64,000 nucleotides of DNA from Mycobacterium sp. 4858 (GCF_900240975.1 NZ_LT968776.1:3035092-3099091); one strand, 5' to 3'. Shown: positions 6,766 to 15,811, numbered from the stretch's first letter. Notes: a model not told the origin generated them from the sequence alone. A program made the numbers and translations.

Positions 6766-9663
6766 TCATGCCCTTTGCGCCACGGGCTCTTTGCGCAGCG
6801 GTTGCGGCCATGGTTGGGGACGAGGCCGCGGGCGGACGCGGGCTGGCCACCAGAACCAGCGGCCCAATAGCGCTGCGAGGGAGGGCGTCATCAACGAGCG
6901 CACGACCAGGGTGTCGAAGAGCAGGCCCAGACCGATTGTGGTTCCGACTTGGCCGATCACGATCAGTTTGCTCACCGCCATCGACATCATGGTGAAGGCG
7001 AACACCAGGCCGGCGGAGGTGACCACCGAACCGGTGCCGACCATAGCGCGAATGATGCCGCTGTTCAGACCGGCGTGGATCTCCTCTTTCATCCGCGAAA
7101 CGAGCAACAGGTTGTAGTCCGATCCCACCGCCAGCAAGATGATGACCGACATCGGCAGCACCATCCAGTGCAGCGGAATCCCGATGATGTGTTGCCAGAG
7201 CAGTACTGAGAGTCCGAAGGAGGCGGACAGGCTGAGCACCACGGTTCCCACGATGACTGCCGCGGCCGCCACGGCCCGCGTGAGTACCACCATGATGACA
7301 AAGATCAAGATGAGTGCGGCGACCGCGACGATCAGTAGGTCATAGTCAGCGCCTTGCTGCATGTCGGTGTACATGGCCGCGCTGCCGCCGAGATAGATCC
7401 TCGATCCCTCCAGCGGCGTTCCCTTGATGGCATCTGCGGCTGCGATTTTCAGCGGCCCGGTGCGCGAGGTTCCTTCCTCTGTCAACGGGTCGCCTTGATG
7501 AATGATGGTGAAACGTACAGCATGGCCATCCGGTGACATGAACAACTTGATGCCCCGTTTGAAGTCCGCGTTGTCGAAGGCTTCCGGCGGCAGGTAGAAC
7601 GAGTCGTCGTTCCTGGCAGCGTCGAACGCTTGGCCCATTGCAGTGGCGTTGTCCTGCAAGGCCATCGTCTGGTCTTGTTGTGCCTTCTGCGCCTGATACT
7701 GGTTGAGCATCATTTGCTTCTGGTTTCTCATCGATTCGATCATCGGCGGCATCAGGGCGACCATTTGGGGCATCACCGCGTCGAGGCGCTCGATGTCGGG
7801 CACCAGATCGTCGAGGTCGTCACTCATGGTGCTGATGCCGTCGAGGGCGTCGAACACCGAACGCAATGCCCAGCAGGCCGGGATATCGAAGCAATGCCTT
7901 TCCCAGTAGAAGTAGCTGCGTATAGGTCGGAAGAAGTCGTCGAAATCGGCCATGTGGTCGCGCAACTCCTGCACATCCGCACTGGTCTTCCTCATTTTGG
8001 TGGCCATGCTGTGGGTGATCTGGGCCATTTGCTGGGTGATGCTGAGCATCTTTTCCATCGAGTCGATGTTGACCTGCATGTCGTCGGCCTGTTTGAGGGT
8101 GTTCTTCAAAACGGTCTGTTGGTAGTCGTTGTTCATCACCTGGCCGGTGCTGTTCATGCTGATGTTGTACGGGATCGACGTATGCTGGATCGGCTTGCCG
8201 TCCGGGCGCGTTATGGTCAGCACTTGGGCGATGCCATGAACGCGGACAAGCGCTTTGGCGATTTTGTCGATCACCAGGAAGTCGGCGGGGTTGCGCAGAT
8301 CGTGATTGGATTCGACCATCAAAAGATCAGGATTCATCTTGGCCTGGGAGAAATGGCGATCGGCGGCGGCATAACCCACGTTGGCCGATACGTCAGCGGG
8401 CAGATATATGCGGTCGTCGTAGGTGGTGCGGTAGCCGGGTAGCGTCAAAACGCCGACCAGGGACAACAGGATCGCACAGACCAAGATCGCGCCCGGCCAC
8501 CGCACGGTCGCCGTACCGATGCGGCGCCATCCCCGCGACCGGCTCGAACGTTTCGGCTCCAGCACCTGCCCGAAGCGACTGGTCACCGCGATCAGCGCCG
8601 GACCAAGCGTCAAGGCCGCGGCGACCACAATCGCCATACCGATAGACAAGGGGATCCCCATCGTCTGGAAGTAGGGCAGCCGCGTGAAGCGCAGGCAGAA
8701 ACTCGCGCCGGCGATGGTCAATCCGGAAGCCAGCACGACGTGCGCCGTGCCGTGAAACATGGTGTAGTAGGCGGCTTCTCGATCTTGGCCGGCCTTACGC
8801 GCCTCCTGGTATCGGCCAATCAGGAAGATGGCATAGTCGGTGGCCGCGGCGATCGCCAGTGTCACGACCAGATTGGTCGCGAACGTCGTGAGGCCGAAAA
8901 CCCCGAAATAGCCCAGAAAAGCCACCAGTCCCCGGGCACCGGACAATTCCAGGACCACCATCGCAAGCACGATGCACACCGTGATGAACGATCGATACAC
9001 CAGCAGCAGCATCCCGATGATGACGGCGAAGGTGAGCAGCTCGATGACCTCCATGCTCTTATCGCCCGTCGCGTTTTGATCTGCGCTCGTCGCTGCCGGG
9101 CCGGTCACATAGGCCTTGACCCCCGTAGGCGCAGGCACGCTGGCGATGACATGGCGGACGGCGTCCACAGATTCGTTGGCGAGCGCTTCTCCTTGGTCGC
9201 CGCTGATGTAGACCTGGACGTAGGCGGCCTTGCCGTCGACGCTTTGCGCACCCGCAGCCGTCAGCGAATCACCCCAGAAATCCTGCACGTGCTGGATGTG
9301 CTTGGTGTCGCCCCGCAACTCACGCACCACGCGGTCGTAATACTGGTGCGCGTCGGCGCCCAACGGTTTGTCCCCTTCGAACACGATCATCACCGAACTG
9401 CTGGTGTCGTATTCGTGGAACACCTTTCCCACCCGCTTGGTGGCGATCAACGACGGCGCATCGTTGGGAGTCATCGACACCGCACGCATCTTCCCGACCG
9501 TTTCCAGTTGCGGAACAACGGTATTGAGGATCACCACGATGGCAATCCAGGCAAGGATGATCGGCACCGCCAGGGCGCGGATCATGCGCGGTATACGGGG
9601 GTGGGCCGCGTGACGGGCCGCCGGTATGGGCTGGGTCCGGACCTCGTCCGTAGCCGCGGTCAC
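6766..9663 (-). CDS. MmpL-family RND transporter
   Basis: A 965-residue RND-superfamily membrane transporter of the MmpL type, which export lipids, siderophores or drugs across the mycobacterial inner membrane. Two MMPL domains are seen, each with membrane helices after a large periplasmic loop. The proton-relay Asp-Tyr pairs are present in both halves: ATDYAIFL in the first and GSDYNLLL in the second. The start is GTG 9663, because its GTGA overlaps the mmpS stop by 4 bp; the open frame continues to 9828 but runs over mmpS. The long loop between the domains has Met/Gln-rich helical stretches (MEKMLSITQQMAQITHSMA), common in MmpL proteins. Cargo cannot be told; MmpL4/MmpL5-type proteins also have MmpS partners. 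Confidence 0.93.
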   Translation of the reverse strand: MTAATDEVRTQPIPAARHAAHPRIPRMIRALAVPIILAWIAIVVILNTVVPQLETVGKMRAVSMTPNDAPSLIATKRVGKVFHEYDTSSSVMIVFEGDKPLGADAHQYYDRVVRELRGDTKHIQHVQDFWGDSLTAAGAQSVDGKAAYVQVYISGDQGEALANESVDAVRHVIASVPAPTGVKAYVTGPAATSADQNATGDKSMEVIELLTFAVIIGMLLLVYRSFITVCIVLAMVVLELSGARGLVAFLGYFGVFGLTTFATNLVVTLAIAAATDYAIFLIGRYQEARKAGQDREAAYYTMFHGTAHVVLASGLTIAGASFCLRFTRLPYFQTMGIPLSIGMAIVVAAALTLGPALIAVTSRFGQVLEPKRSSRSRGWRRIGTATVRWPGAILVCAILLSLVGVLTLPGYRTTYDDRIYLPADVSANVGYAAADRHFSQAKMNPDLLMVESNHDLRNPADFLVIDKIAKALVRVHGIAQVLTITRPDGKPIQHTSIPYNISMNSTGQVMNNDYQQTVLKNTLKQADDMQVNIDSMEKMLSITQQMAQITHSMATKMRKTSADVQELRDHMADFDDFFRPIRSYFYWERHCFDIPACWALRSVFDALDGISTMSDDLDDLVPDIERLDAVMPQMVALMPPMIESMRNQKQMMLNQYQAQKAQQDQTMALQDNATAMGQAFDAARNDDSFYLPPEAFDNADFKRGIKLFMSPDGHAVRFTIIHQGDPLTEEGTSRTGPLKIAAADAIKGTPLEGSRIYLGGSAAMYTDMQQGADYDLLIVAVAALILIFVIMVVLTRAVAAAAVIVGTVVLSLSASFGLSVLLWQHIIGIPLHWMVLPMSVIILLAVGSDYNLLLVSRMKEEIHAGLNSGIIRAMVGTGSVVTSAGLVFAFTMMSMAVSKLIVIGQVGTTIGLGLLFDTLVVRSLMTPSLAALLGRWFWWPARVRPRPRPQPWPQPLRKEPVAQRA

Positions 9664-10094
9664 GCCGACTTCACCAAGCAGAACGTTTCGGCATTGAAAC
9701 CAGTGACCGATCTTTCGTCCTTGACCTCGCGATCGACGGTGATCCGGCAGGCGATCGACTGACCGTCGCCCTGCGCGAGGAGGTTCGGTGTGGCGGCCGG
9801 TGCAGTCGTGCGCAACGTCAACGACCACGGCAGCAATACGTCGGGGGCCCGCTGAGGCTTCCCGTCAAGGTCGAGATAGTTGATCACGGCGGTGGCCGCA
9901 GAGCCGAACACCTCATACGTCACGACCTTGGGGGTGAAGCGTTCCGCGGTGTCGGAGCCGTTGGGCGCCACCAGGACGGCATTGGAACCAAAGACTGCGC
10001 GCAGATTCATCACAGCGACACCGCCGATCGCAACTGCCACCACGATGAGAAATGGAAGCCACACGCGCCGCACGAGTCCGAAGATCGCCGTCAT
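9660..10094 (-). CDS. MmpS-family accessory membrane protein
   Basis: A 144-residue MmpS protein with one N-terminal membrane anchor (VWLPFLIVVAVAIGGVAVM, residues 11-29) and a periplasmic beta domain with the family phrases VTYEVFGSA and INYLDLDGKP, ending near SIACRITVDREV. MmpS proteins act with the MmpL transporter in the same operon, and here the two genes overlap by 4 bp. The leader from the predicted promoter to the ATG at 10094 would be about 190 nt. Confidence 0.92.
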   Translation of the reverse strand: MTAIFGLVRRVWLPFLIVVAVAIGGVAVMNLRAVFGSNAVLVAPNGSDTAERFTPKVVTYEVFGSAATAVINYLDLDGKPQRAPDVLLPWSLTLRTTAPAATPNLLAQGDGQSIACRITVDREVKDERSVTGFNAETFCLVKSA

Positions 10095-10584
10095 CGTGAC
10101 GCCCAGCGGTCAGCGAATGAAGCGGCGTCCGCCCCATGCGTCCCGCCCCGCGCCGAGGACTCAATACCGCGGGGGCGCAGAGGGTTTGCGCACGATTCGT
10201 CAGCGTGGGGATAGGCGCACACGTGCGGACCTCTCATTGGCGGGCGGTCACCTCCGGCGACGGCCGATGACGGCGTTGCGGTTCTTTCGACAACCTAACC
10301 AGATAAGTGGACAAAGTCAATCCACTTATTCTGCGACGGTCGTCATACCAAGGGTCGCCTGTGAATTGATGCGCAGCTCGTCGCCCAAGATGCGCAGCCG
10401 CGATCACAAATGGATAATCCGGGCGTTGTTGGACTACCGCGTCAGGGTTCTAGGCGGCGGCCGATCAGCGCTGCTACGCAACCGCGGATAGGTGGCGATC
10501 GATCACCAAATCCGTTGTTGACGAGGGCATACGGTCTTCACGTGGCCATCGTCTCCGAAGGGGTATCAGCCCTTCCCGTCACGA
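10095..10584. other. 490-bp non-coding region between mmpS and tetR
   Basis: No convincing gene was found here. The region holds the mmpS promoter and a perfect palindrome near its middle; the open frames across it (for example 9880-10491) have no recognisable protein character and read against the flanking genes. Confidence 0.6.
10292..10329 (-). promoter_or_regulatory. mmpS-mmpL promoter with overlapping TetR-type operator
   Basis: On the minus strand TTGACT (10315-10320) and TAGGTT (10292-10297) are 17 bp apart. The -35 box lies inside a perfect inverted repeat: ATAAGTGGA at 10303-10311 and TCCACTTAT at 10321-10329, 9 bp apart. Binding there would cover the -35 box and the spacer, as expected for repression by one of the two flanking TetR proteins. 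Confidence 0.7.
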
Positions 10585-11238
10585 TCACTCAGACGCTGGA
10601 TGCATCGCCGCGTCGAGCTGCTCGTCGTCGAGCGCACCAATCGCCAACGGCTGCTGTCCCCTGCGCCGGCGCATGCCCTCGAGGAGCATGGATACATATC
10701 GTCGCCACAGCTCCGGCTCAACATGGGCGGCAAACTCGCCGACCGTCCCCGCCATCAGGCCGAGGAACGGCATGTCGGTGGGTGAGACGTCCGCACGCAG
10801 ATAGCCGTCGTCCTTGGCCCGTTCAACGAGCTTCGAGACCACGGGGGCCATCCGCAATCGCGAGGCCTCCACCCGGTCTCCGCCGTAGGTCTTGCTGAAC
10901 ACGGCTTCCCGCAGCCCCCGGTCGGTCACGGTAAGTTCACACATCTGCTCAACGAACCACACAAATCCGTGCCAGGAGTTCTTGTCTCGCAGTGCCGACT
11001 CCGCAAGCGCGGTGAGCTGGTCGATGCCGTCTTCGAAGATTGCCTCGACCAGTTCTTCTTTCGTCGGAAAACGCCGGTAGACAGTACCTACGCCCACGCC
11101 TGCGTGGTGTGCAACTTCGTTGAGGGTCGCCTCAAGTCCCCTGGACGCGAAGAGATCTCGGGCAGCCTCGACCACCCGCTGGCGATTGCGCTGAGCATCC
11201 TTGCGCAGCGGGCGGCACGGCCAACCATCCACTGACAC
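10585..11238 (-). CDS. TetR-family regulator upstream of mmpS-mmpL
   Basis: A 217-residue TetR protein with GTG start at 11238. The helix-turn-helix is clear at residues 20-60 (TLNEVAHHAGVGVGTVYRRF), and the C-terminal domain resembles TetR_C-type ligand domains (EMRRRRG-like tail). It lies on the same strand as mmpS-mmpL, 490 bp upstream. Its own promoter lacks the ATAAGTGGA palindrome, so self-regulation through that site is not evident. Confidence 0.85.
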   Translation of the reverse strand: MSVDGWPCRPLRKDAQRNRQRVVEAARDLFASRGLEATLNEVAHHAGVGVGTVYRRFPTKEELVEAIFEDGIDQLTALAESALRDKNSWHGFVWFVEQMCELTVTDRGLREAVFSKTYGGDRVEASRLRMAPVVSKLVERAKDDGYLRADVSPTDMPFLGLMAGTVGEFAAHVEPELWRRYVSMLLEGMRRRRGQQPLAIGALDDEQLDAAMHPASE

Positions 11239-11741
11239 GTCACCAGTCTAATCTCCCGGTCCGTCGATCGAATCGGGGTCCGGCCAGCGATAAGGCGCCG
11301 CGGTTTGCGCGCCACCGGTGACGGCAGGTGGTTCCATGCGCATTCGCCAGCTAATACACGGCTCGCTCGATCGCCGGTACGATGTCGGTGGTTGCGATGG
11401 ACCCGCCGCGAACTGGCCCAGCGCCCCGTAGACGACGCCCGTCATGATGCGGTGCCGCCGGCGATGTGTCGCCGAGTTGCGATGAGGGTTTACCCGCCAG
11501 AAGAACGATGTTGCTGTCCGAACCTCGAGGGTTCCGCGCGAAACCAGCTGCGCGGTAATCACCTTGCGTTAGATCTCGTTGGTCCCCCCACCGACGATCA
11601 TCAGTGGCGCATCGCGGAAGTCCTCGCAAATTGAAGGTTGGTGTAGCAGAGCTGGTGTGCCACTACGAACCATGCGCGGGCTCACCGACCTGCACATCGA
11701 ATTCACACCGGCGGACTGACGATCCTTCTTCGCGCCTACGG
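11239..11741. other. Region with gene remnants but no intact gene
   Basis: No complete gene is seen. It holds an acyl-CoA dehydrogenase fragment at 11533-11628 on the minus strand. On the plus strand a short frame ending with the stop at 11717-11719 reads MRGLTDLHIEFTPAD, which looks like the very end of a P450 or similar protein, but this is too short to call. The region appears to be debris from earlier catabolic genes. Confidence 0.5.
11533..11628 (-). pseudogene. Acyl-CoA dehydrogenase C-terminal fragment
   Basis: The minus strand reads FRDAPLMIVGGGTNEI, a stop, then RKVITAQLVSRG. This is the conserved C-terminal block of acyl-CoA dehydrogenases (RDAPLMIVGEGTNEIQRxVIAxQLV). The in-frame TAA is where most family members have Gln (CAA), so one C-to-T change explains the stop. 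No upstream acyl-CoA dehydrogenase sequence was recognised, so only a relic of about 32 codons remains. Confidence 0.75.
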
Positions 11742-13451
11742 CTACCCGAGCACCGGCAGCAATAGCCGCGACGACGAGCGCACCGCGTTCAGGCTCGAGG
11801 TGCCGACGCTGGCATGCCGGAAGTTCATGATCGCCGGCGTCGACGGGTCCTGATCGTCACTGGTGAGCGTCAGGCGAATGCGGTGGCCCGCCCGGAACCG
11901 GCGAGCATTGGGAACCAGCGGGATTCGGTATTCGACGTCCTCTCCCAGCGGTACCGCTTGCGGGTGGCGGCAGGGCAGCACCGGCGCGCCGGGGCGGCTG
12001 GCCGCTTCGTCGACCTCGCGCAGGCTGGCGCGCAACCAGCCCGCGGTCACGGCGGTCGTCTCCCCGTCGGGGGCCACGTCGTGCAGCATCGCCATCCAGG
12101 CGGTGTCGATCGCCGTCGCCGAGGCCACCAGCCGCAGCTCGATGTCCCCGACCACATCGACGTCCTGGTCCAGCGGCGCGCTGGTCCACACCAACAGCGA
12201 CGGCGGGTCGATCTCGCTGGCTTTGATGCGGCCCAAGCCGGAGCCCAGCACCATGAATTCGCGACCGCCGGGCTCGCCCTCGTCGGCCCCCAACGTGCCG
12301 TCGGCGCGCAGGGCCAGCTCGCAATGCGGGGTCGTTGACGGCGGCCAGGAGTCGGCGGTTCGCCACTCGTCGGCGCCTGGCAGGAAGTAGCGGATCGGCG
12401 GCCCTTCGGTGATTCCAGTGTCGCGGCCCTTGAGCCAATGGTCGTACCAGGCCAGTGCCTCGGTGTGCATGCTCTCCCATGGCCAGGTCAGCCCGAACTC
12501 GCCAAGCATGCCGATCCGCACATGTGCGTTGTGCGACAGCCCGTTCCAGGTGGTGAACGTCGAGGGCAGGTGCAAAGGCACGTTCTGCCAATCACACCCC
12601 AGGTAGACCGGGATATCGATTTTGTCGAGTAGCGGCAACAGGTTTCGCTCCTCCCACCACTCGTCGCGCGTCGGGTGCTTGACCGCCGCCTGATGCCACA
12701 GCTCGTCCCACGGGTGGGGATCGTGTGGCAGTCTGAGCAGCTGGCGCAGCATGGTGACTGCCGCCTCGCCGTTCATGGTCTCGAATTTCTTGTGCACGCC
12801 CGGACTGTTCAGTACGCGTCGCGCCAAACCGATCGGCTTGCTGCGCCACAGTTTGTCGCTGCGCTCGGAGGTCAGGCCCATCATCGCGAGAAACGGGGTG
12901 ATGAATGACGAACTCAGTAGTCCGTGGTGGTTGGCGCCCTCGTACAGGTCGCTGGTCACGGCAAGGGGAAAGATCGCTTTGAGGTGAGGCGGCCGCTCGA
13001 CGGCCGCCTCGAGCTGGGTCATCGCGAAGTAGCTGATGCCGATCATGCCGACGTTTCCGTCGCACCACGGCTGGGTCGCGACCCACTCGACGAGGTCGTG
13101 TACATCGCGGCGCTCCTGCGCGTCGAAGAAGTCGAAACAGCCCTCGGAGCCGCAGGTGCCGCGTAGGTTCGCGATCACGTGCACGTAGCCGCGCGGCACC
13201 CAGAAGTCCGTCCTGCCGGCCTCGATGAACCCCGCGGGTGCGCCCAGGTCCTGCATCTGCCGCGGATACGGCGAGGCGGCCAGCAACGCGGGGAAGCGGC
13301 CCTCGGCGTCGGGCCGGTGAACATCGGCCAAAAGCGTTGCGCCGTCGCGCATCCTGATTGCAGTGTTGATGTCGGTGCGTGACGCGTACTGCGCCTCGCT
13401 GAGGTTGCGGTATTGGCGGCCCGTCGTCTGGGGGCCATTGAGCGTGGTCAC
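11742..13451 (-). CDS. CocE/NonD-family hydrolase (X-Pro dipeptidyl-peptidase-like)
   Basis: A 569-residue S15-type serine hydrolase. The alpha/beta-hydrolase domain carries the nucleophile elbow GISYFA near residue 140, preceded by the oxyanion block RGTCGSEG; the DWQN and MHTEALAWYDHWLKG segments are typical of CocE-like enzymes, and the jelly-roll C-terminal domain ends with HRIRLTLTSDDQDP. CocE itself cleaves cocaine and X-PDAP cleaves X-Pro peptides; for this protein an ester or amide substrate is all that can be said. It is divergent from the TetR gene at 13513 across a 20-bp perfect operator. No signal peptide is visible. Confidence 0.88.
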   Translation of the reverse strand: MTTLNGPQTTGRQYRNLSEAQYASRTDINTAIRMRDGATLLADVHRPDAEGRFPALLAASPYPRQMQDLGAPAGFIEAGRTDFWVPRGYVHVIANLRGTCGSEGCFDFFDAQERRDVHDLVEWVATQPWCDGNVGMIGISYFAMTQLEAAVERPPHLKAIFPLAVTSDLYEGANHHGLLSSSFITPFLAMMGLTSERSDKLWRSKPIGLARRVLNSPGVHKKFETMNGEAAVTMLRQLLRLPHDPHPWDELWHQAAVKHPTRDEWWEERNLLPLLDKIDIPVYLGCDWQNVPLHLPSTFTTWNGLSHNAHVRIGMLGEFGLTWPWESMHTEALAWYDHWLKGRDTGITEGPPIRYFLPGADEWRTADSWPPSTTPHCELALRADGTLGADEGEPGGREFMVLGSGLGRIKASEIDPPSLLVWTSAPLDQDVDVVGDIELRLVASATAIDTAWMAMLHDVAPDGETTAVTAGWLRASLREVDEAASRPGAPVLPCRHPQAVPLGEDVEYRIPLVPNARRFRAGHRIRLTLTSDDQDPSTPAIMNFRHASVGTSSLNAVRSSSRLLLPVLG

Positions 13452-13463
13452 AGTTTCACGCTA

Positions 13464-13483
13464 CGTTGAGATTAGTCTCAACG
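13464..13483. promoter_or_regulatory. Perfect TetR-type operator between the CocE-like gene and tetR
   Basis: CGTTGAGA (13464-13471) and TCTCAACG (13476-13483) form a perfect 8-bp inverted repeat with spacer TTAG, in the 61-bp gap between divergent genes. Two further TGAGAC half sites lie just to the right (13489-13494 and 13505-13510). It is very likely the binding site of the adjacent TetR protein. Confidence 0.75.
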
Positions 13484-13512
13484 CAACATGAGACTTCCGG
13501 TATGGTGAGACG

Positions 13513-14112
13513 GTGGCGAAGCCACCGATCACCCCGGGTCCGCGCGACGAGCGCGGCGTGCTGGCGGCGCGCATCCTGGCCGCTGCCCGCGACGAATTCG
13601 CCGAGTGCGGCTGGGACGGCACGGCCATGCGCGCGGTCGCCCGGACCGCGGACGTCGACCCGGCCCTCATCTATCACTACTTCGGCTCCAAGGAGGGCCT
13701 GCTCGACGCGGCCACCACGCCGCCACAGAAGTGGCTCGACGCGGTGGCGGCGACCTGGGCGACACCCAAGGCCGACTTGGGCCGGCAATTGATCCGGACC
13801 GTGCTGGACTCCTGGGCCGATGAGGAGGTGGGTCCGGTCCTGCGGGCGATCGTGCTGACCGCCGCCCATGAAGACAAGACCCGAGCGAAACTGAGGCTGA
13901 TTGTGGAGCGTGGCCTCATCGGCGGTTCCAGCCTAGGGGCCAACGAGGAGGAACGACTGCGGCGCAGCGGTCTGATCGCCACCCAGCTGATCGGCTTCGC
14001 GTTGTTGCGCTACGTCTGGAAGATCGAGCCGATCGCTTCGATGCCCGACGACGAGGTGGTGGCGGCGATGGCCCCGAACCTGCAGCGCTATGTCGAGGGC
14101 GACATTGGCTAG
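13513..14112 (+). CDS. TetR-family regulator divergent from the CocE-like hydrolase
   Basis: A 199-residue TetR protein with GTG start at 13513. The helix-turn-helix is at residues 35-60 (TAMRAVARTADVDPALIYHY), followed by FGSKEGLLDAA. The C-terminal part resembles the TetR_C_17 group common in actinobacteria. The perfect palindrome in the short divergent promoter indicates control of both itself and the hydrolase. Confidence 0.9.
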   Translation: MAKPPITPGPRDERGVLAARILAAARDEFAECGWDGTAMRAVARTADVDPALIYHYFGSKEGLLDAATTPPQKWLDAVAATWATPKADLGRQLIRTVLDSWADEEVGPVLRAIVLTAAHEDKTRAKLRLIVERGLIGGSSLGANEEERLRRSGLIATQLIGFALLRYVWKIEPIASMPDDEVVAAMAPNLQRYVEGDIG

Positions 14113-14154
14113 CAGATAACGCAAGTCGGCGCGGCCAACCGCGACAATGGCCGG

Positions 14155-14856
14155 ATGCGTGTTTTGCGCCGGGTCCTTACGCCTGTGGCCGTCGCGGGTC
14201 TGGTCGCGGCCTGCGGGGCCGGGAGCGCCCAGGCCGGTCCCGATGTCCCGCCGGTGAGCGATGCGGCGCGTGCGGCCGGGTTCGTCGACGTCCGCAGCGT
14301 CGTCCCCGACGCCGTCATCGATCTGCGCTACGCGACGACCAACAACTTCACGCGCACGCAGCTGTACCCGTCCGACGCCCGCTGCCTCGTGCATCAATCG
14401 ATGGCTCCGGGGCTGGCCGCGGCGGCGACCGCGCTGCGTCCGCAGGGGCACCTCCTGGTGTTCTGGGACTGCTACCGGCCGCACGATGTGCAGGTCAAGA
14501 TGTTCAACGTCGTCCCGAACCCGGCGTGGGTCGCGCGCCCCGGCCAGTATGCGCGCAGCCACGAGTCGGGGCGCTCGGTGGACGTGACGTTCACAACGAC
14601 GCAGCAGCCGTGCGCGTCCGGCCAGCATGCCGACGGCCTCTGCCTGGCCGACATGGGGACCGACTTCGACGACTTCTCCCCGCGCGCAACCGCTTTCGCA
14701 ACCCAGGGCGTCAGCGCCGACGCGCAGGCCAATCGTGCGGCGCTACGGAACGCGATGAAGTACGGCGGCCTGGCCCCGTACTCCGGGGAGTGGTGGCATT
14801 TCGACGGCTCCGGCGCCGCGGTCGACCGGCCGATCCTCGACGTGCCGGTCGATTAA
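14155..14856 (+). CDS. lpqR: LpqR-like lipoprotein, VanX/DdpX-type D-Ala-D-Ala dipeptidase
   Basis: A 233-residue secreted M15D-family zinc dipeptidase. The signal peptide ends in a lipobox (LVAAC, Cys at residue 20), so it should be lipid-anchored outside the inner membrane. Zinc-site motifs are present: SHESGRSVD (His and Asp ligands) and GEWWHFD (catalytic Glu and His ligand). VanX-type enzymes hydrolyse D-alanyl-D-alanine. With the methyltransferase that follows, the pair corresponds to Rv0838 (lpqR) and Rv0839, so this is backbone DNA. The active site seems intact; the D-Ala-D-Ala specificity is inferred from the family. Confidence 0.85.
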   Translation: MRVLRRVLTPVAVAGLVAACGAGSAQAGPDVPPVSDAARAAGFVDVRSVVPDAVIDLRYATTNNFTRTQLYPSDARCLVHQSMAPGLAAAATALRPQGHLLVFWDCYRPHDVQVKMFNVVPNPAWVARPGQYARSHESGRSVDVTFTTTQQPCASGQHADGLCLADMGTDFDDFSPRATAFATQGVSADAQANRAALRNAMKYGGLAPYSGEWWHFDGSGAAVDRPILDVPVD

Positions 14857-14857
14857 T

Positions 14858-14891
14858 CTCATATAACGAGACAATAGTTTCAAGATATGAG
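14858..14891. promoter_or_regulatory. Inverted repeat in front of the methyltransferase gene
   Basis: CTCATAT (14858-14864) and ATATGAG (14885-14891) are perfect 7-bp arms 20 bp apart, directly before the methyltransferase start at 14912. It could be an operator or form an mRNA structure; no regulator is assigned. Confidence 0.3.
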
Positions 14892-14911
14892 CGAGTCGGT
14901 AGGCTTCGGGC

Positions 14912-15724
14912 ATGACCGACGAACGCGGGCCCACCTACACCCACGGACACCACGGGTCGGTGCTCCGGAGTCACCGGCGACGCACCGCGGAGGATTCCGC
15001 GGCATACCTGTTGCCCCACCTGAAGTCCGGCACATCGCTCCTTGACATCGGTTGCGGACCCGGGACGATCACCGCCGACCTCGCCGCCCGCGTCGCACCG
15101 GGACCGGTAACCGCCGTCGACCGGTCGGCCGACGTGCTCGGCGTGGCCCGCGCGGAGGCCGAGCAGCGTGGCCTTTCGAACGTCTCGTTCGCCACCGCCG
15201 ACGTGCATCGGCTCGACTTTCCCGACGGCGCATTCGATGTCGTGCACGCGCACCAAGTGCTCCAGCACGTCGCCGACCCGGTGGGCGCGCTGCGCGAGAT
15301 GAGGCGGGTGTGCGCACCGGGCGGCGTGGTGGCGGCCCGGGACGCCGACTATGCCGGCTTCATCTGGTTCCCGCAGTTGTCGGCGCTGGATCTATGGCGC
15401 GACCTCTACCGGCGGGCCGCTCGCGCCAACCGCGGCGAACCCGATGCGGGACGGCGGTTGCTGTCCTGGGCCCAGCAGGCGGGTTTCACCGACGTCACCC
15501 CCACGGGCAGCGTGTGGTGCTACGCGACGCCGGAGGCCCGCCAATGGTGGGGCGGCATGTGGTCCGACCGAATCCTGCACTCGCGGATCGCGCGCGACCT
15601 GCTGGATTCGGGGCTGGCGACGGCCGCCCAACTCGAGGAGATCTCCGCGGCGTGGCGCGCCTGGGCGGCCGCGCCGGACGGCTGGATCGCCATCCCACAC
15701 GGCGAAATCGTCTGCTGGGCCTAG
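14912..15724 (+). CDS. Class I SAM-dependent methyltransferase (Rv0839-like)
   Basis: A 270-residue Methyltransf_11/25-type enzyme. SAM-binding motif I is LLDIGCGPGTITADLA near residue 44, with the acidic residue TAVDRS after it, the post-I motif ATADVHRLDFPDGAFDVV, and the motif HVADPVGALREMRRVCAPGG. The middle and C-terminal parts are like UbiE/menaquinone-type methyltransferases, but the substrate is not known. Its place after the LpqR-like gene matches Rv0839. Confidence 0.88.
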   Translation: MTDERGPTYTHGHHGSVLRSHRRRTAEDSAAYLLPHLKSGTSLLDIGCGPGTITADLAARVAPGPVTAVDRSADVLGVARAEAEQRGLSNVSFATADVHRLDFPDGAFDVVHAHQVLQHVADPVGALREMRRVCAPGGVVAARDADYAGFIWFPQLSALDLWRDLYRRAARANRGEPDAGRRLLSWAQQAGFTDVTPTGSVWCYATPEARQWWGGMWSDRILHSRIARDLLDSGLATAAQLEEISAAWRAWAAAPDGWIAIPHGEIVCWA

Positions 15725-15782
15725 GCGACCGGGGCCGATCGGGGCCGGCGCACTCGTGTTTTGCCTGATCAGCCATGCGGTA

Positions 15783-15811
15783 TTGGCATTCTCTTTTTTT
15801 GCAAGTACGTT
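15783..15811 (+). promoter_or_regulatory. Promoter of the acyl-CoA mutase operon
   Basis: TTGGCA (15783-15788) and TACGTT (15806-15811) are 17 bp apart; the spacer holds a run of seven T. The -10 box ends 8 bp before ATG 15820, which implies a leader of at most one or two nucleotides, so translation is probably leaderless. No Shine-Dalgarno sequence is seen. Confidence 0.6.

Noticed and set aside
11642..11719. Short plus-strand frame ending in LTDLHIEFTPAD, as a P450 C-terminus
   Set aside because: Too short, and no heme-loop sequence lies upstream; kept only as a remark on remnants.
14858..14891. Site of the GAGAAT regulon
   Set aside because: Arms are CTCATAT/ATATGAG with 20 bp between, a different sequence and spacing from the GAGAAT-N4-TTCTC sites.
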